The notes under the pieces are model-generated. The model saw only the letters and a program-made list of their open reading frames with translations, had not been told where the DNA came from and ran no database searches. DNA of 64,000 nt from NCBI GenBank assembly GCA_023333565.1, contig JAJKFH010003650.1, forward strand, positions 682,001 through 746,000, written 5' to 3'. Both the position numbers and the translations under genes were made by a program. Position 1 is the first letter of the stretch, and each line of letters starts with the position of its first letter. Positions 1-13,099 of this stretch are shown in pieces. Source of the DNA: Puffinus mauretanicus. Taxonomy: Eukaryota; Chordata; Aves; Procellariiformes; Procellariidae.

Positions 1-3000
1 TCCCTTAAAAGCTATTCAAGAATAAAAGGGCTATCCTAGAGGAGAGATTAAAATTGCATACAGAATATTCTCTACTAAGAAATACTAGTCACACTTTTTT
101 TGTTTTCATTAAATAAAGAAAAATATAAAATCCAGTTATAAGCATCTGAAAAATTAAATTGGAACGATACTTTAAAAAAGGAAATGAATAAAAATCACTA
201 GTGGTAAGGAGATGGTGCATTGCTTGAAAATACTTCAATATAATTCTTTCCTTTGATTCATCTGATGCTTTCAACACATTCTATAAATTGAACAAGTAGT
301 TGTCTTCTGGAGCAGTGGATAACGATGATATCATCTCTAACATTGTATGGCACGTGCTGGCTTTTAAAATAGTGGCTTCCGTAAAACAGGATTTGAATCA
401 TTACACTGTGATTTAGTAGAATCTGATTCCATGAGTATTCCTGTTTGGCCAGATTATGAACCATTTACTAGAATTCATATCCAGTAACTCACAGGTTTCA
501 TCCCACCTACAGGTTTCAGAATTGTGGCACTGTGTCAGTTTTGCTGCAAGTGCAATATGGAATTAGTCCATAAAAGTACTGATATAAAAATCTGATTTAG
601 AGTGGTGTGGCTGAATGTTCTGAACAATTTAGAGTCTGGGATAAAGTGTTCTAAGTCTAGGAAGATATTTCTGGCAGCTGAATTGGGTACTTTTTGTCGG
701 ATGTATGAACAGTCCAGACCTCTTGTCTCACTACTGCACGCTACCCAACCAGATCATATTTATGCTCAGTGGGCATATTCTACGCACAAAGGCAACTCAA
801 TTTATTCCACAACTTCGTAGTCTGGAGCAATGTAAACATTGCTATATCTCCACCACGTTCTCATCACTTGTGTGTGACAGAAACATTGTCTCCCAAAATC
901 TACTGTCCCACAAAAAGCAGAGTTCTATCAATAGGAGGGATCAAGCTCAAAAGTGATAAATTTTCAAGTGCCTTACGTTTGTTAACTGTTTAATCAGCAC
1001 TTGCTTAATATTAAATGAAGGAAAATAATTTGAGCGATGAAATTTTTCCATTTCCTTTTTTCCACCTCCCACCAAATCTATTTTGTTACCTAGTAAAATG
1101 GATTATCATTATTGCTATGCAGTGCATAACAACTGATGAAAAAGATCAGACTATAGAGCTTAACAACGCATAGTGAAGGACGTTTCATTTTATTTTAATG
1201 CCTTTTATGACAGCATACTCTGGCAGAGCTTATTGATTAAACAACTGAAAATACCACATTGTAAAACACTGAGATTCTTGGTACTTTATAAAGACGTAGC
1301 ACTAAAATCTGAACTGGACTTCTCCTATCTGAATGCAGTCTTATTGAAAAAACTTCAGTCAGATCCCCATTTTTACTTATTCTCTGAGTATGCTTACCTT
1401 AATTTGCAAACAGACAAAAAGATGAAAGTGAAGTCTAGTCAAATGTCTCTAGCTTTCCAGTAATAATGATTTTTTTTTAAATTCTGATGTCATGTATGAG
1501 TTCACTATATTGAAAGAATGCTTTTATGTTGCTTCAGTTCATTACCCTGTGCTGATCTTATCACCAGAATGTTATTCACTCCTTTCTTTGATAATTAATA
1601 TTGATTACATGTTAGTCTGTGAGCAAGTAAAATGGCCTTCAGTCCCAGCCAGTAGAAAATCTACTTAGAAATTTAATGGATATTTCTTCTCACATCTTTT
1701 AGCGTGCTTAATGGTGCACCTCTCTTGCCCAAAGCAGTTCTTATTGTAGTTAGAAGGTGATGGGTAGAGGAGGTAACAAGTTTTATCGTTGCCCATCCAC
1801 AATTTCATTTGCTTGTTAATGCTTCCACCTGAATCTTTCCAAGCTGCTTTCCCTGAAAGAAGATACAACATGAGAAAATGAAAGAGAATGTGAATGGATT
1901 TTTTTGAAGCCCCAAAAGACCATTGTAGATTCATTGTTTGAGTATTTGCATTTGTTCCTCTCAACGTTCTTCTGTTAAATCTACTATATTCTGATAATTG
2001 GAGCCCAACCGATATTCTTCTTGCTTTTCAGAAATGTCACAATAAGGCCATCTTTAAAAAAAAAAAAAAAAAATTGTTCTGATCAGAGTACAGGAGGGCC
2101 TGAACTAAAAACCCATCTCTGAAGATTCCTGAATTTTATTAGCATTAACCTCTGACTCCTAACTTTTCATCTCAGTTCCATCATAACATTGTTGGAAAAT
2201 GTATAACTCATCATACAAAACAATTATCTGATAGACCAGACTATTTTACATTACAGAGAGAAAAGGAAAGGAGAAAATGTGGAAAAATAAGTAAAAAAAT
2301 TTACAAATCAAATATTATGAAGTAAGGCATAAAGTGGAGAAATGCTTTATTTTATCATTTAAAAGTTTTATATTTTTTAACCAGAAAATCATCTAGCTAC
2401 ATACATTTTAGAAATGCATCTAATGGGTTCATAATAAGAGCTTAGGAGTTTGAGAAAGATTAAAAAACGTGCCTTTGAAGATGGAGAACAAGGAGGTCCT
2501 AAAATGATATCTGTTTTGCTAAGCATAGATTTGAAACAGCGTCCTAGAAGACTGTGTCACCTTATTTAAATGTCAGAGAATGGTAGTCACCTGCTAAGCT
2601 GAGCCAACATTGTCCCTAAGAAAAAACTACATTAAAGTATATTTAAGTAGACAACAGACATCCAATGAAAAAGAACATTAATTAATAGAAAATATGCTTT
2701 AGTAATTTGTTTTCCATCAATGGCTATTTCCTTACAAGAACACCATCATTTTACAAATGTATTTTATATTAACCTATATACTGAAGAAATCTAATGGGTA
2801 CCCTGCAGATTTGGGGTGACATTTACATCCCTAACACTGGAGCATGTCTGCTGGTTACTGTGTATGAACATGGTTCAGATGATACTTTTTGCCTTTGACA
2901 GCATGCTTGTTTCTGCCTTTCCCACACATATAGATTAGCTGAGGGATTGAGCCAAAGGCTACATTAGCATCTAGCTAGGCAGAAAACTATCCTGACAAAA

Positions 3001-3639
3001 TGTAGAATAGATGACAAAGGTAGAGGAAAAATGACATATAGCACAGATACTTTTTTCTTTTTTTGGAGTGGGTGGCAGTGATAGATAGGCACTGGAACAC
3101 CTGGCTGGCCACAGTTCCCAGAGGGCACTCTGCAAATAGCTGACCTAATTGCAGGTGCTGGGATTGCTGTTAAAGTCAGCAATTGCCAGCAGTTTCCAGA
3201 AAGTAGTATCTAAGGAATTTTGTTAATTCCAAATTGTGGTAGAGTCAATTCAAACGTTGTCATCAGCAGAAATTATTTACTGTTCACTTTACTGGTCTTA
3301 TATGCATGCTCTTCTCTTTTACTCTGCCAGCAAATTGACTAATCTGCCAACAGAAATCCTCACATGTGGGAGGAAAGAAAGAATAGGAGCTGCCTGTCAG
3401 TTGGTGTCATGTGAAAGCAAAAAGCCTCCAAGGATACAGTCACAACAGAAGATAGATGGCCTTCCAGCTATTTCTACCTTGGTCATGGTCCTCCAAAGCA
3501 CATAAAAACCACTGAACTGAAAGTCTTAGGTGAGGACCATCATGTTTTTATGAAGATCAGTTCCACATGAAATAGAAGAAATCAATGTATTTTATAGAGA
3601 AAGGTAATTTTCCAGATTCACCCATAGATTTTATAGCTA
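1..3639. other. AT-rich sequence, no gene recognised
   Basis: No reading frame here resembles a known protein, and the longest open stretches (about 95-100 codons) have no recognisable motif. A run of about 19 A sits near 2055-2073 after 'aataagg', but the sequence upstream of it is not a recognisable retrocopy. I see no RNA gene and no repeat family that I can name. Confidence 0.5.
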
Positions 3640-3990
3640 AAGGGGGTCATTAAGACCATCCATTCTGAGTTAGCAAAGACCACAGAATTTCAAAGAGTTA
3701 TTTGTTATCTCAAAAACATCATCTGGATGAGCTAACACTTAACAGTTTAGAAAAATAGCTAATTGTCTTGACTTAAATTCTCCATGGAGTGGAGGATACA
3801 CATCCTCTATAGATAAAATATTTCAGAGATCAATTATTTTTATTGTTGAAATATGCGTTTTATTTCTAATCTTGATTTGTATGACTTTAGGTAGATTCTT
3901 GATATATCTACCTGTAATGGAGCAAAAGCCAGATTTTCTTCCAAGCTCTCCAGACCCAAATATCCCTCTGCCTTGGAAAGGATAAATTTG
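3640..3990 (-). repeat. Ancient CR1 LINE 3'-region fragment
   Basis: The plus strand reads as the complement of the 3' untranslated region of an old sauropsid-type CR1. The diagnostic order is a 'gaccat..' tail box, 'cacagaatttc' near 3700, 'agaaaaatagctaattgtc' near 3750, 'tctccatggagtggaggat' near 3780, and 'gttgaaatatgcgttttat' near 3845. The same ordered landmarks recur in the fragments near 42.3 and 52.4 kb. The copy is heavily diverged and 5'-truncated, as is usual for CR1. Where it stops beyond about 3990 is unclear. It is non-coding. Confidence 0.7.
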
Positions 3991-6900
3991 AAATTGTAAC
4001 TTAGCACACTTCTATTAAATAGATTTAGGACTAATAAATAACTCTGATTTGCAAATTCTATCCAGTGGAACAATATGTCTAATCCCATATACAAAACCAA
4101 GAGATAAATAAGAGAAGTGACGCATGGAGGTTCAGAGATTAGAATATTCCTACAGGAATCCCAGGTTGTGGAAGAGAGGTTTTTCTTTAAATAAATGCCA
4201 AATATCCCTCCTGATTTTAGTTAATCCTAAATAGTGTAAGCACATGATGCATGTATTTATAGACACATTTTTTTCCTAGACAGTTCAAGACAATTGTGGG
4301 ACTGAGATATAATGAATAGTGTTTTGCTAAGAGGACGGTGAATCTATCTATTAGGAAGCTGACACTATCCTAAGGAAAGAAGAATTGACAGGCTATTATT
4401 GGAACATCAGAGATTAAATGTTTTTCTATTTCTTAATTTCTGGTTTTCAGATTATGTTGTAGCTGTTTGTGTAGCTGCTCCTCGTGCCACCTACATATTT
4501 GCCCTCTGAATCCAGATACAGAAAAGTGCATCAGATTACCTCTGTGTATTGATGTGGTTGCATGTACACTCATTGGTACTGCGAGCTGTGAGACTGAAAT
4601 GGAGACTTTTTGCTGTAAACCACTAGGTTACCTAGGGAAAATATTTTAAAATATACTGAATGAAATGTGATGAAGTTGGAATTCCTAAAAGCTGGGCTTC
4701 GAAGTGGAGCCATTTTTGTGCAGACATGTTGAAGTATTAATGCTGAACTATATGAGTCCAAGTGGATCCAGTGTGAGAGGAAATCCTTAGCTCTTTGAAG
4801 TAAACAGGGTTTCAAGATACCAGCAGGACTCGAAATTTTTAAAGCAAATTCAAAAGAGCTTTTAGATGCTGAGAGAACTGAGACAAAGAAGTCCTAAAGG
4901 AACACCCATATTTGCAGAGAAAAAATGCACCAAATTTTATCTTTCATTATTTGGATTTGAATTAATAACGCCAGTCTCAGGATGAGTGTTTGTAGAGGTG
5001 AAAGAGTGTGGGAGCTTCAACTGCTTGAGTTTAGTACAATATAGCACTTAAGAAAGCTTAGCAATACAAAAATTCGTCATCTGACAACAGTATTTTTATC
5101 CCACTATCTGAATATTCAGGCACTCTTCTGCGAACAAGAAGTTTATCCTGAGAAGTAGAAGATAAGGCTATGAATCAGCTAGTAATTTTTTTAGCCAATG
5201 AAAATATTGACTGAGCCATCACTCTTGGATTTTATACTCCAAATATACTTGCATTCCAAATCAACTGTTATTAAGTAAAGAGCTTATTGAACTCATAGCT
5301 AAACAAAGGAATCTGCTCAGCATACATATCTCCAGAATTTATAGGCTTGCAGCAGGATTAGTGAAATACCATTATTTGTTTCATCATCATCTTGTGCCAT
5401 GGAGAAAGCTATTCTTTTTTAATTCATAGTTATCTACTTCCTTCAGTCTCAAATAGAATATTTTTCTGTCAGTTGTATAAGCTGATATGAAGTTAGTCAC
5501 AGCATTTTACTAAGTAAAACTACAAATATCAGTGCCTGTAACAAGTAAACCCAATTCTTACTAATAGAAATAGCTTTTGCTGTCTGAATTAGGGTGCCAT
5601 ATCTACCCCAGTTTAGGATTTTCTAGTTTTTAAATACCAGTGTGATAGAAAAGTGAGCACTGAATTCCAGCGCTGCCTCACTGATATGTTGAATGCTGAA
5701 AATTGGCACTAGTCTTCCCATCAGGAACTGTAAATCTACTATCACGTGTGGTATTTGGAAAGTTGGTTGCTGGCTGAAGTGTCTTATCATAAAACAGTTT
5801 TCAATTCCGTATACTAACACTTTAATTTGTCTGTTGTTTACTGCTCAGAATTAAGGAAGGGGCATCATTCCAAGCTATTTCTCCAACATCATTTAGAAGC
5901 AACATGCTTTTTGACCTCTGAATTAAACTCAAAGCTCTTTGCATACACAGTATTTTGTAGTGCTGAGTTACTCCTTACATTAAATCTCCAGCTGGTTTAC
6001 TTTGCTACTGAGAAAATGCAACCACTTGTTCAGCAAAAAGGAGATTACCGTGAAATAAATTACAGTTTTTTCAAGGAAATTAAAGGTTTATGGAGCACCT
6101 TGATTCAATGTAGAGCTGTATTGTTATTCTAGAACCTGCTAGTCAGCTCAGCACAAAGTATCTTCATTTATTTTTATTTATATACATAACAAGGAATATC
6201 AAGGTCAAAGTTTCTTTCAGGAATGAAATGACGTGAAACTGCTTAAAGTTTATTTACTTCTCACAGTCACATTGAATGTAATCTATTATACCCACCATAT
6301 GTGCAACCGTTAAACATCTGACCAAAGACCTTTCAAAACGTCTTAATTTCTATTATCTTTGGAAAACAGCCTCAGTCCTATGAAAAGACCCTTGTAATCA
6401 AGCATTAACACCTATGTAGAAGATTCTTCATTACGGTGGGATTCTTCCTGTAATTTGGGCTTAAAACAAATATGCATTTTTAACCAAAAAAAGGACTGAG
6501 ATAGTATGCTCAGGGACACATAGATCATGACCAAATGTGGGTATTTAATAATCACGATGGAGTGAAAAGAATTCATGGAAAAGAAGGAGGAGTGGAAAAA
6601 GTTGGGGCAGGGAAAACAAAAGGGGCATCTCACCAGAACTCCCAACTCAAAAGAATGTTATTTATCCTTACAGAAAAATCCCATGAAACTTTAATGGTAA
6701 TATTGCAATAATGGCTTGGTCTTGGTCATACTAGAGTCAATAGCAAAGCTGCAGTTATTTTCCAAGGAGGTAGGAATAAATGCATATATTATTTCTCTAA
6801 GTAACTTGTGGATAGAGTAATAGCAGTGAATGACAGTGTTTTCTTTCTAGAAGTTTGAGAGAGACACAGAGTTGGGTCAACCATTGGTTCTCTGTTGTCT

Positions 6901-8690
6901 CTCTGGTAGGGAGAGCTCCATTCACTCTCTTATCTGTCTTTTTGTCTTTCAGGAACTAAATGGCGTCAAACTGCTTGGAACTCATTTAACCTCTCATGGT
7001 TATGTGTAAGACAACCAATCTTACCTACTTTAATGTCTAAACGTTGGTCCTATAAAAAAAGTGGTGACAGGGAACATGATCTGCCCCAGAGTTTATACAC
7101 ATAAATGAAGAAAAAAGGTATTTGTTAGGTCACATATATACCTGGGACTATAGTCCCATAAACGAGGAAGTGGATTTCAAGTGCAGTGCCTGTTCTGTGG
7201 TCACCGCTCGTGTATGTTGCTAATCTCTATTAAATAGGAATGCCTTCAGTGAAAGCAGAGAATGTAATGGAGGACCTGAGGCCAACTTAAAAACTGCCTC
7301 CCTCCATCCTGTTTTCTAGTCTGCTGTGTACAAAATCTTTCCTTTGTATACTCCAACTCAGTGCAATTTATGTGTGGTCCCAAGAGATTGCCCATAGCAG
7401 AACTCAATACGCATATTTTTGTTGCCTGTTTAGTTCTGAGCTATTCTTAAAAAAATTCATGCATTTATGCATGTGAAAACAGTGGCAGTCACTGTTCATG
7501 AAACTGCAGATAGATAGAAAAAGAAAGGGATTTCTTAAGTGCAGCATAGAGCTGAGTCAACCCTGAACAAATTGACTACGTTCAAAAGTTTGATGGAGAC
7601 TCAACATCCATTGCAAAGTCTGGCAGAGATACATGCAAGAATCTATGTGATCTCAGAGACATTAGAATCAAGCGCAACCTTATTTTGGGCTTATGAAAGC
7701 AATGCTAGCTATGGCTTGACCCTGCACTAATGCAATTATACAACTGTTGTTTTGTTTAAAAGAATGCATGAACTGATTTTCCATTATACTGTGGACTCAC
7801 GCATCTAAACTGTGTCTGGTCCTGACCTGGTAAAATCCACATGCTGCTATGCTATGTCACATATTGTTACTGGATCTGATTTGCATTGGATTGTTTCTAC
7901 CTTTTCTGACATGACTACTGTATAGAAGTAAAATTCACATCTAGGAACTTATCTGCAGCCACAGGATGTTTTGGGTGTGTTTTTTTTTTTCTTGACTGAA
8001 ACATTCAGTTATTCCAAAAGCTTAATTTTAAAAATACTCAAACAGGCAGTCATAGGCTGGGGCAGACATGGGCTTCTGGCTTGGGACTGCAGGAGACATG
8101 ATAGGATGATTGAGAACCATGAGGCAGAAGGAAAGGTTGCATTTCTTCTCCCTTATATAATCTCTAAAACAGGATGTCCTGCATAGGTTCTTTTACTGGA
8201 TATTGTACCTTGAGAAAAAGTCTAAATTATATATGTGGTCCCAATTAATGTCATAAGTAACATTGAATCTGTGTCTTTATATTAGGGTCTTACCTGTAGG
8301 TATGACACAGTCAGTGTAGGATTTCTCTCGTGTATAAACTGCAAATATTTTAATGGTTAAACATCAGTCACTTAAAAGAACAGACTTGAAACAGGTGGTA
8401 TTTAAGATTAATTGTCCTCTGGGTAAACAGACAGTCATTTTGTATCACCATCTAATTGTTCTTTCATGGAAGAGAGAGAAATAAGATCAAGGAATGGATC
8501 TGAACACCTTTAACTCTGAGTCTCCAATGAAAGTCTTCACATACAAAATGAGGTATTGCAAAAGATACATGTTGTCTCATCTACTGCACTCACACAAGTT
8601 GCTTATGACTATGTCTTACAGAATGCATTGTTCTATAACAAACCTACTACGGTAAAAAGCCATCTGTAACTTGTCAATATTCAGATAAAG
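3991..8690. other. AT-rich sequence, no gene recognised
   Basis: All open frames are about 100 codons or shorter and lack recognisable domains. No repeat family, RNA gene or strong promoter signature was identified. This may be intron or intergenic DNA. Confidence 0.45.
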
Positions 8691-8694
8691 CTAA

Positions 8695-8761
8695 CAGAAG
8701 AAGTGTCTTTTGCTTACCGCTAAGAATGGGGCACCCCGCAGAAGCCCTTTCTTCATCAGTC
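8695..8761 (-). pseudogene. Gmr1-like pol relic, part 2 (connection after reverse transcriptase)
   Basis: Read on the minus strand, this short piece gives an open stretch with DEERASAGCP followed by GKQKT and a leucine-rich LLLLALSEY. That resembles the segment between reverse transcriptase and RNase H in Ty3/gypsy elements, where a C-P-x-P box and K-K-Q-V precede F-L-G-L-x-x-Y-Y. It starts directly at the left edge of the inserted LTR. The piece to the right of that LTR ends with KKERVR, just where this one should begin, so the LTR split a once continuous pol gene. Downstream RNase H was not recognised. Identity is inferred from the match plus the context; alone it would be weak. Confidence 0.6.
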
Positions 8762-9308
8762 TGTGACAGGTTGACCCTGGCCAGTGGCTATGCACAACAC
8801 AGCCGCTTGCTCGCTCTCCGCCCCTGCAACAGGACAAGGGAGAGAATAGCAAGAGCAAAAATGAGAAAATCCATGCGTCGAGCTAAAGGCAGTTTAATAA
8901 GTGAAGGGAAGAGAAAGAAAAAAAATACACAAAACAAGTGATACAAAGGCATTCACTCATCATCTCCCACAAGCAGATTGATGCCCAGCCAGCCTCCCAG
9001 CAATGGCTACCTCCCCCAAAATTCCCTCTCCCCGGTTTTTATTGTTGAACATGGTGTTATATATTCCTTTGGTCAATCTGGGTGTGTCCTGGTTGTGTTC
9101 CTTTCAGAATCCTTGCGCACCCCCAACCTACTCACTATGGGGGGCAGAGTGGGAAACAGAGAAAGCTGTGACACTGTGCAAACATTGTTTAGCAACAGCC
9201 CAAACACTGGTGTGTTGTCAGCACTGTTTTAGCCACAAATCCAAAACACAGTGTCATAGGGGCTGCTATAAGGAAAATTTACTCCTTCCTATCCAAACCC
9301 AGTATGCA
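8762..9308 (-). mobile_element. Avian ERV LTR, minus strand, diverged, inside pol relic
   Basis: The complement of this block lines up throughout with the LTR copies at 37.3, 47.3 and 53.3 kb. The left edge is 'tgtgacaggttgaccctgg', the complement of the LTR 3' end. The middle has 'cagtttaataagtgaag' (complement of the ATTAAACTG polyadenylation region), 'gatgcccagccagcctccc', 'tgttatatattcctttggtc' (U3 core) and 'gtcataggggctgcta'. The right edge 'ccaaacccagta' is the complement of the LTR 5' end. No internal sequence or clear target duplication is seen, so it is probably an old solo LTR. It is more diverged than the 47 and 53 kb copies. The TG and CA ends are placed to within a few bases. 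Confidence 0.85.
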
Positions 9309-10505
9309 ATCTTACTCTTTCCTTTTTTTAAATTAATCCTTGTATTTCATCTCAGCGCACTCATTTAGCCAGGTTAGCAGGGAAACGTGAGCATCCTGAA
9401 AGGTTCCAGGGCCATCTTCACCTTCTGTAGGTGTCCCACTTATATCTAGATAAGCGAGTGATACAGATCACTGCATCAAGGTGTGCATCTCTGGTTAAGA
9501 TAAATTATTTTCTCCATCAGTCTTGGAAATGCTGCTGGAGCTTAATATGAATTAAATGGACTGCTAAAACTAGCATGCCTCATAGAGTATAGAAAAGACA
9601 GTTGGCTTCTGGAATCTGGGAAGCCAAAAGCATCTGCAAATATGACTTGGTAAATCAAGGTTAGTTACATATTGGCCATCACCCAAGCCCAGTAGCGTTT
9701 CATTAATCTGAGGTATTGGATGTACATCTGAACCAGATATTACATTTAGCTTCCAGAAATCGATACAGAAATCAGATATGCTGGTAAGGTTCCGGAACTA
9801 ATGTAATTAGGCTGCAGCATTCTCTGTGTAATGCTGTAATGACTAACTGTAGCATCTTCCATAATTTGCCTTTTACTATATTCCATAACTGTTCAAAATC
9901 TGAGTCATTTGTAAAACTCTTCCAGGTTCAGGTGTTTCTGCTATAGAAGTAATCACATCCAAAAGCTTTTAATTACATATCTAACTTCTCCATGCCGCCC
10001 AAGAGCTGAGTAATCCCAAATGGTATTTCTGGTCCTTTCATCAGACTTCTGAGGTTCCAGCTGCTTCTGAAACCAGCCGCTTGCCATGTGTCTTCTATAT
10101 CTACCACTATTTCTGGATAGTAACATGATAAATCTGAGCCCTTTGTCATTTTCTCACTAGCAAATTTTTTTGCTAAATTTCCCTACATGCCCATAACTTC
10201 AAAAGTCGTTAGACCAATAATTAATTTTCTCCAATGGAAAACAACAATACCAGATTGCCTATTGCTGTATCAATAACAGGGTAATCTTATTAATGAATTG
10301 CTCTGAGTACTGCTGCTGACTGTAGGTTTTTTGCCAGTGAAGGGACTGAAAATGTTTTGTATTTTCTTCCGTCTTAGTATGTGCTGTATAACATTCTGAC
10401 TTGTGGTCCCTTCTTTCTCTCAGGATTCCTGAAGGTGTGTCAGCAGTCCCTGCAGGTTGTCTTCCAGAGAGCAACATAAAGGGTGAAAACCTGTAAAATC
10501 TTCCA
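9309..10505 (-). pseudogene. Gmr1-like Ty3/gypsy retrotransposon pol relic (integrase C-terminus then reverse transcriptase)
   Basis: Minus-strand translation, hopping between frames, gives two pol domains in an unusual order. First comes the integrase C-terminal region: DFTGF (10486-10500), then SPFMLLSGRQPAG (10448-10486), then GLLTHLQES, matching the GFSPFELLYGR box. A tail with LAKNLQSA (near 10314-10337) and LVLLFSIGEN (10224-10253) matches the region before GD-VLLLLP. A linker has TPEPGRVLQ (near 9909-9935). Reverse transcriptase follows: LITLVPEP (9787-9810), FCIDFWKLN (9744-9770), HPIPQIN (near 9702-9722), YVTNLDL (9651-9671), APAAFPRLMEKII (9503-9541), and HLDA where the catalytic YxDD should be (9472-9483). 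Many stops and frameshifts make it non-functional. Ordinary gypsy elements place integrase last; integrase before reverse transcriptase defines Gmr1-like elements. Protease, gag, the integrase core and this element's own LTRs were not found. Confidence 0.83.
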
Positions 10506-13099
10506 AATTTTGAAGATCTTACTGATTCTGGCATTCAATGATCATCTGCTTTTGAAATGTTTTGTTTAGTGTACATTTGCACCACGCAGACACAGTGTCA
10601 CAGGCAAAAAAAAAAATAGCTTGAATTGTGAACGCTAAGCAGATAATTGAGTTTATGGGGAGGGTGAATGTCCAAAACTGAAGCACACACAGACACTAGA
10701 GGAACCTGATGTAGGGGCAGCACTTTAAAAACTAAAGGAGTGTCAGAACAGCCTTTGCAACGGTGTTGCAAGTACTTGTGGCCTCAGGTACCCCAGGGCT
10801 GGCACTCATAGCTAACATAGTGCACACATCCCTGGGACTGTCTGCTCACACCAAGGGATTGTGCTCTTTCAGCCTGGGGCACCACTGATGGACAGGTAGC
10901 GATTCCAGCAGGCTCCAGGTGAGTATAGCCAAGAGTCTAAACCTTTCTACTAAATCCATTTACGGATGCAGGTACTGGAAATAGGACGTGCCAGAACTGA
11001 CTTTTGTAAATCTGTCTGTGACCCAGCCTCTAGGCACCTGATTTTCCTGACGTACATGTTTCTTGTACGTTTCCTGTTTCTTGTCTGATGAGACACCATA
11101 ATAATTAGTTCTCTGTTACCATAACCTTGGCAGGCAACATATCAGAAAAAAATTAAGCAAATTCAAAATTAGTTACTCTTTTTCTGTAGCTGGAATATAT
11201 TCACAGGGGTGAAGAGGGGAAATAGATGTTTAGCTATAAATTCATAATCGGTCATAATCTGAATTCCACCTACATCCATGGGGACAAGCTTTAAACAGCA
11301 AAATGCTAGTTTGCTTGCCATGTACTACATACTATTATACACTCCAAAATTATTGTATTATTGTTGTCTGCTGCTAGTGCTGTGTAAAGCTGGACATTGT
11401 AGTTCATGGAATTTGGACACTTTGAATAGTCTCAGTTGCATGGTTTTCCATCCATTTAACTGGTAAAGCACTTGTGTAACAATGACATCTTCTTCCAAGA
11501 CTTGCTCTTCAAGGGTTTTCAGATTTCCATCGGATTGCTTCAAGGGAAAAAATGAACCGTTATTACTCTCTAGATTTGGTAACACTGGAGAGCCAAAACA
11601 GCCACAGGGCTGAGAAAAATAGCTGAATAATGTGCTAGGGAGGGTTTTCCATCTCATAAATTTTCAACAGAAGTGTTAACTAAATTCCATTAATGGTGTC
11701 AAATTCTGCCTTCAATTACACCTGTGAAACCTAATGGAGGGAATAGCGTGTGCAAAGAGAAACTTTGGCCTTGTAGACACTTTTTTTGCCAGTAAATATA
11801 TAACAGCCTGAAAGGATATATCATGTCTGAGATCTCAGGCTGAGTGTGCAGGGCTGCAGCTGGGAGGATTTTCATTTTCTACCTAGAACCTGAGCAAATA
11901 TGATACAGGGTCACTGTTCATAAAAAAGTCCTATCACGCTGCTGTTACATTGACAGAAGTCAAGACTATTCTGCGAGTCAGGAAATAAAGATAGCTGTAT
12001 TGTCTCACGGTCATTGTATTCCAGCTTAAGTTAAATAACATATGTGTCATGAACCCAGCTCACATCTCAAAATCTGTATTTTCTGAACTATTACATCATC
12101 ACTTCAAAACTGGCTTGTTAGATGAGAGTGGAATAAAACTTGTTGTTTCTAAGAAATGGCAAATAGTAGCCTGAATATATTTTGTAGCCCCTCTGAAATA
12201 CGTCTGAAGAGTATATTTCAGAAATTCACATAAAAAAGAATGAAAAGACTGTTGTGCTGCCATTAAATAAGAAACAATATTGTAAATCTAAGATACTGTT
12301 TTCATGATCAAGGTGAGATTTCTCAAAGATGCTGGAAGACTGGAAATAAAGGGACACTGATCTGCTGAATCCGGCCTAAAAAGGACAAATGGCTCCTGCA
12401 GTATTTGGCTAATCCTTTGCTATCACACATTGCTGGAATATTTCACTTCAAAGTTACTTAGAGAAAATATTTGTGAAGTTATTAACATTTTTTGTATGAA
12501 ACTCCCATGACAGCACTGCAGGGAAGTTTTGAGGCAGTTGCTGTATCTTTTCATAGAGCCCTGCACTGTGGATTTCAATGATTTTATAACACTTTTAGCA
12601 TGCGCTTAAAAAAAAGAAAACACATTCCATCAACTTCTATTGACGGTTGCAAAGATCTTACTGCAGAGACCTTGTAAATCTAAACCCCAAGTGTTTAAAA
12701 TGCAATAAAAAAGGATTTCCATATGTTATTATTTTCAGGAGAACATGATTTTTGAAGGTGTAAGTTTGGGAGTGTTGAGTAAACAGAATTCTTCCATTTC
12801 CTGGAAATCAATTTTATTTTACAGAAACATTTGTACTTATTGATACAAATGCCATGCAGAAACAGCCAATTACAGACAATAACAGAATCAAAGAACAGAA
12901 GACAAACTTGTGGAACATAAAAAAAGAATTATAATATTGAGAATTGGAAGTTGAACTGCAAGCTCAAAGACACTGCATATAGGAGTAACTCAGAGAGAAG
13001 CATATTCAGACAAGTATTCACAAATGAATGATCCTACAGAGTCAATCACACTCACCACAACCAGGAAAAAGTGCATGGAAAGAGAAGTGCATTCAGCTT
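10506..13099. other. Mostly anonymous sequence; integrase core not found
   Basis: This flanks the 5' side of the pol relic, where the integrase zinc-binding and DDE core would be expected on the minus strand, but no such motif was recognised. A somewhat GC-richer patch at about 10740-10920 may be another repeat fragment that I cannot name. A minus-strand open frame at 11440-11657 has no recognisable domain. No other gene or repeat is seen. Confidence 0.4.

Noticed and set aside
2055..2073. A-run as the tail of a processed retrocopy
   Set aside because: The upstream sequence has no recognisable coding similarity, no true AATAAA, and no matching target duplication was found.
9003..9368. 121-codon plus-strand frame
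   Set aside because: It is antisense to the minus-strand LTR and the pol relic. No domain is present and the apparent peptide is composition-driven.
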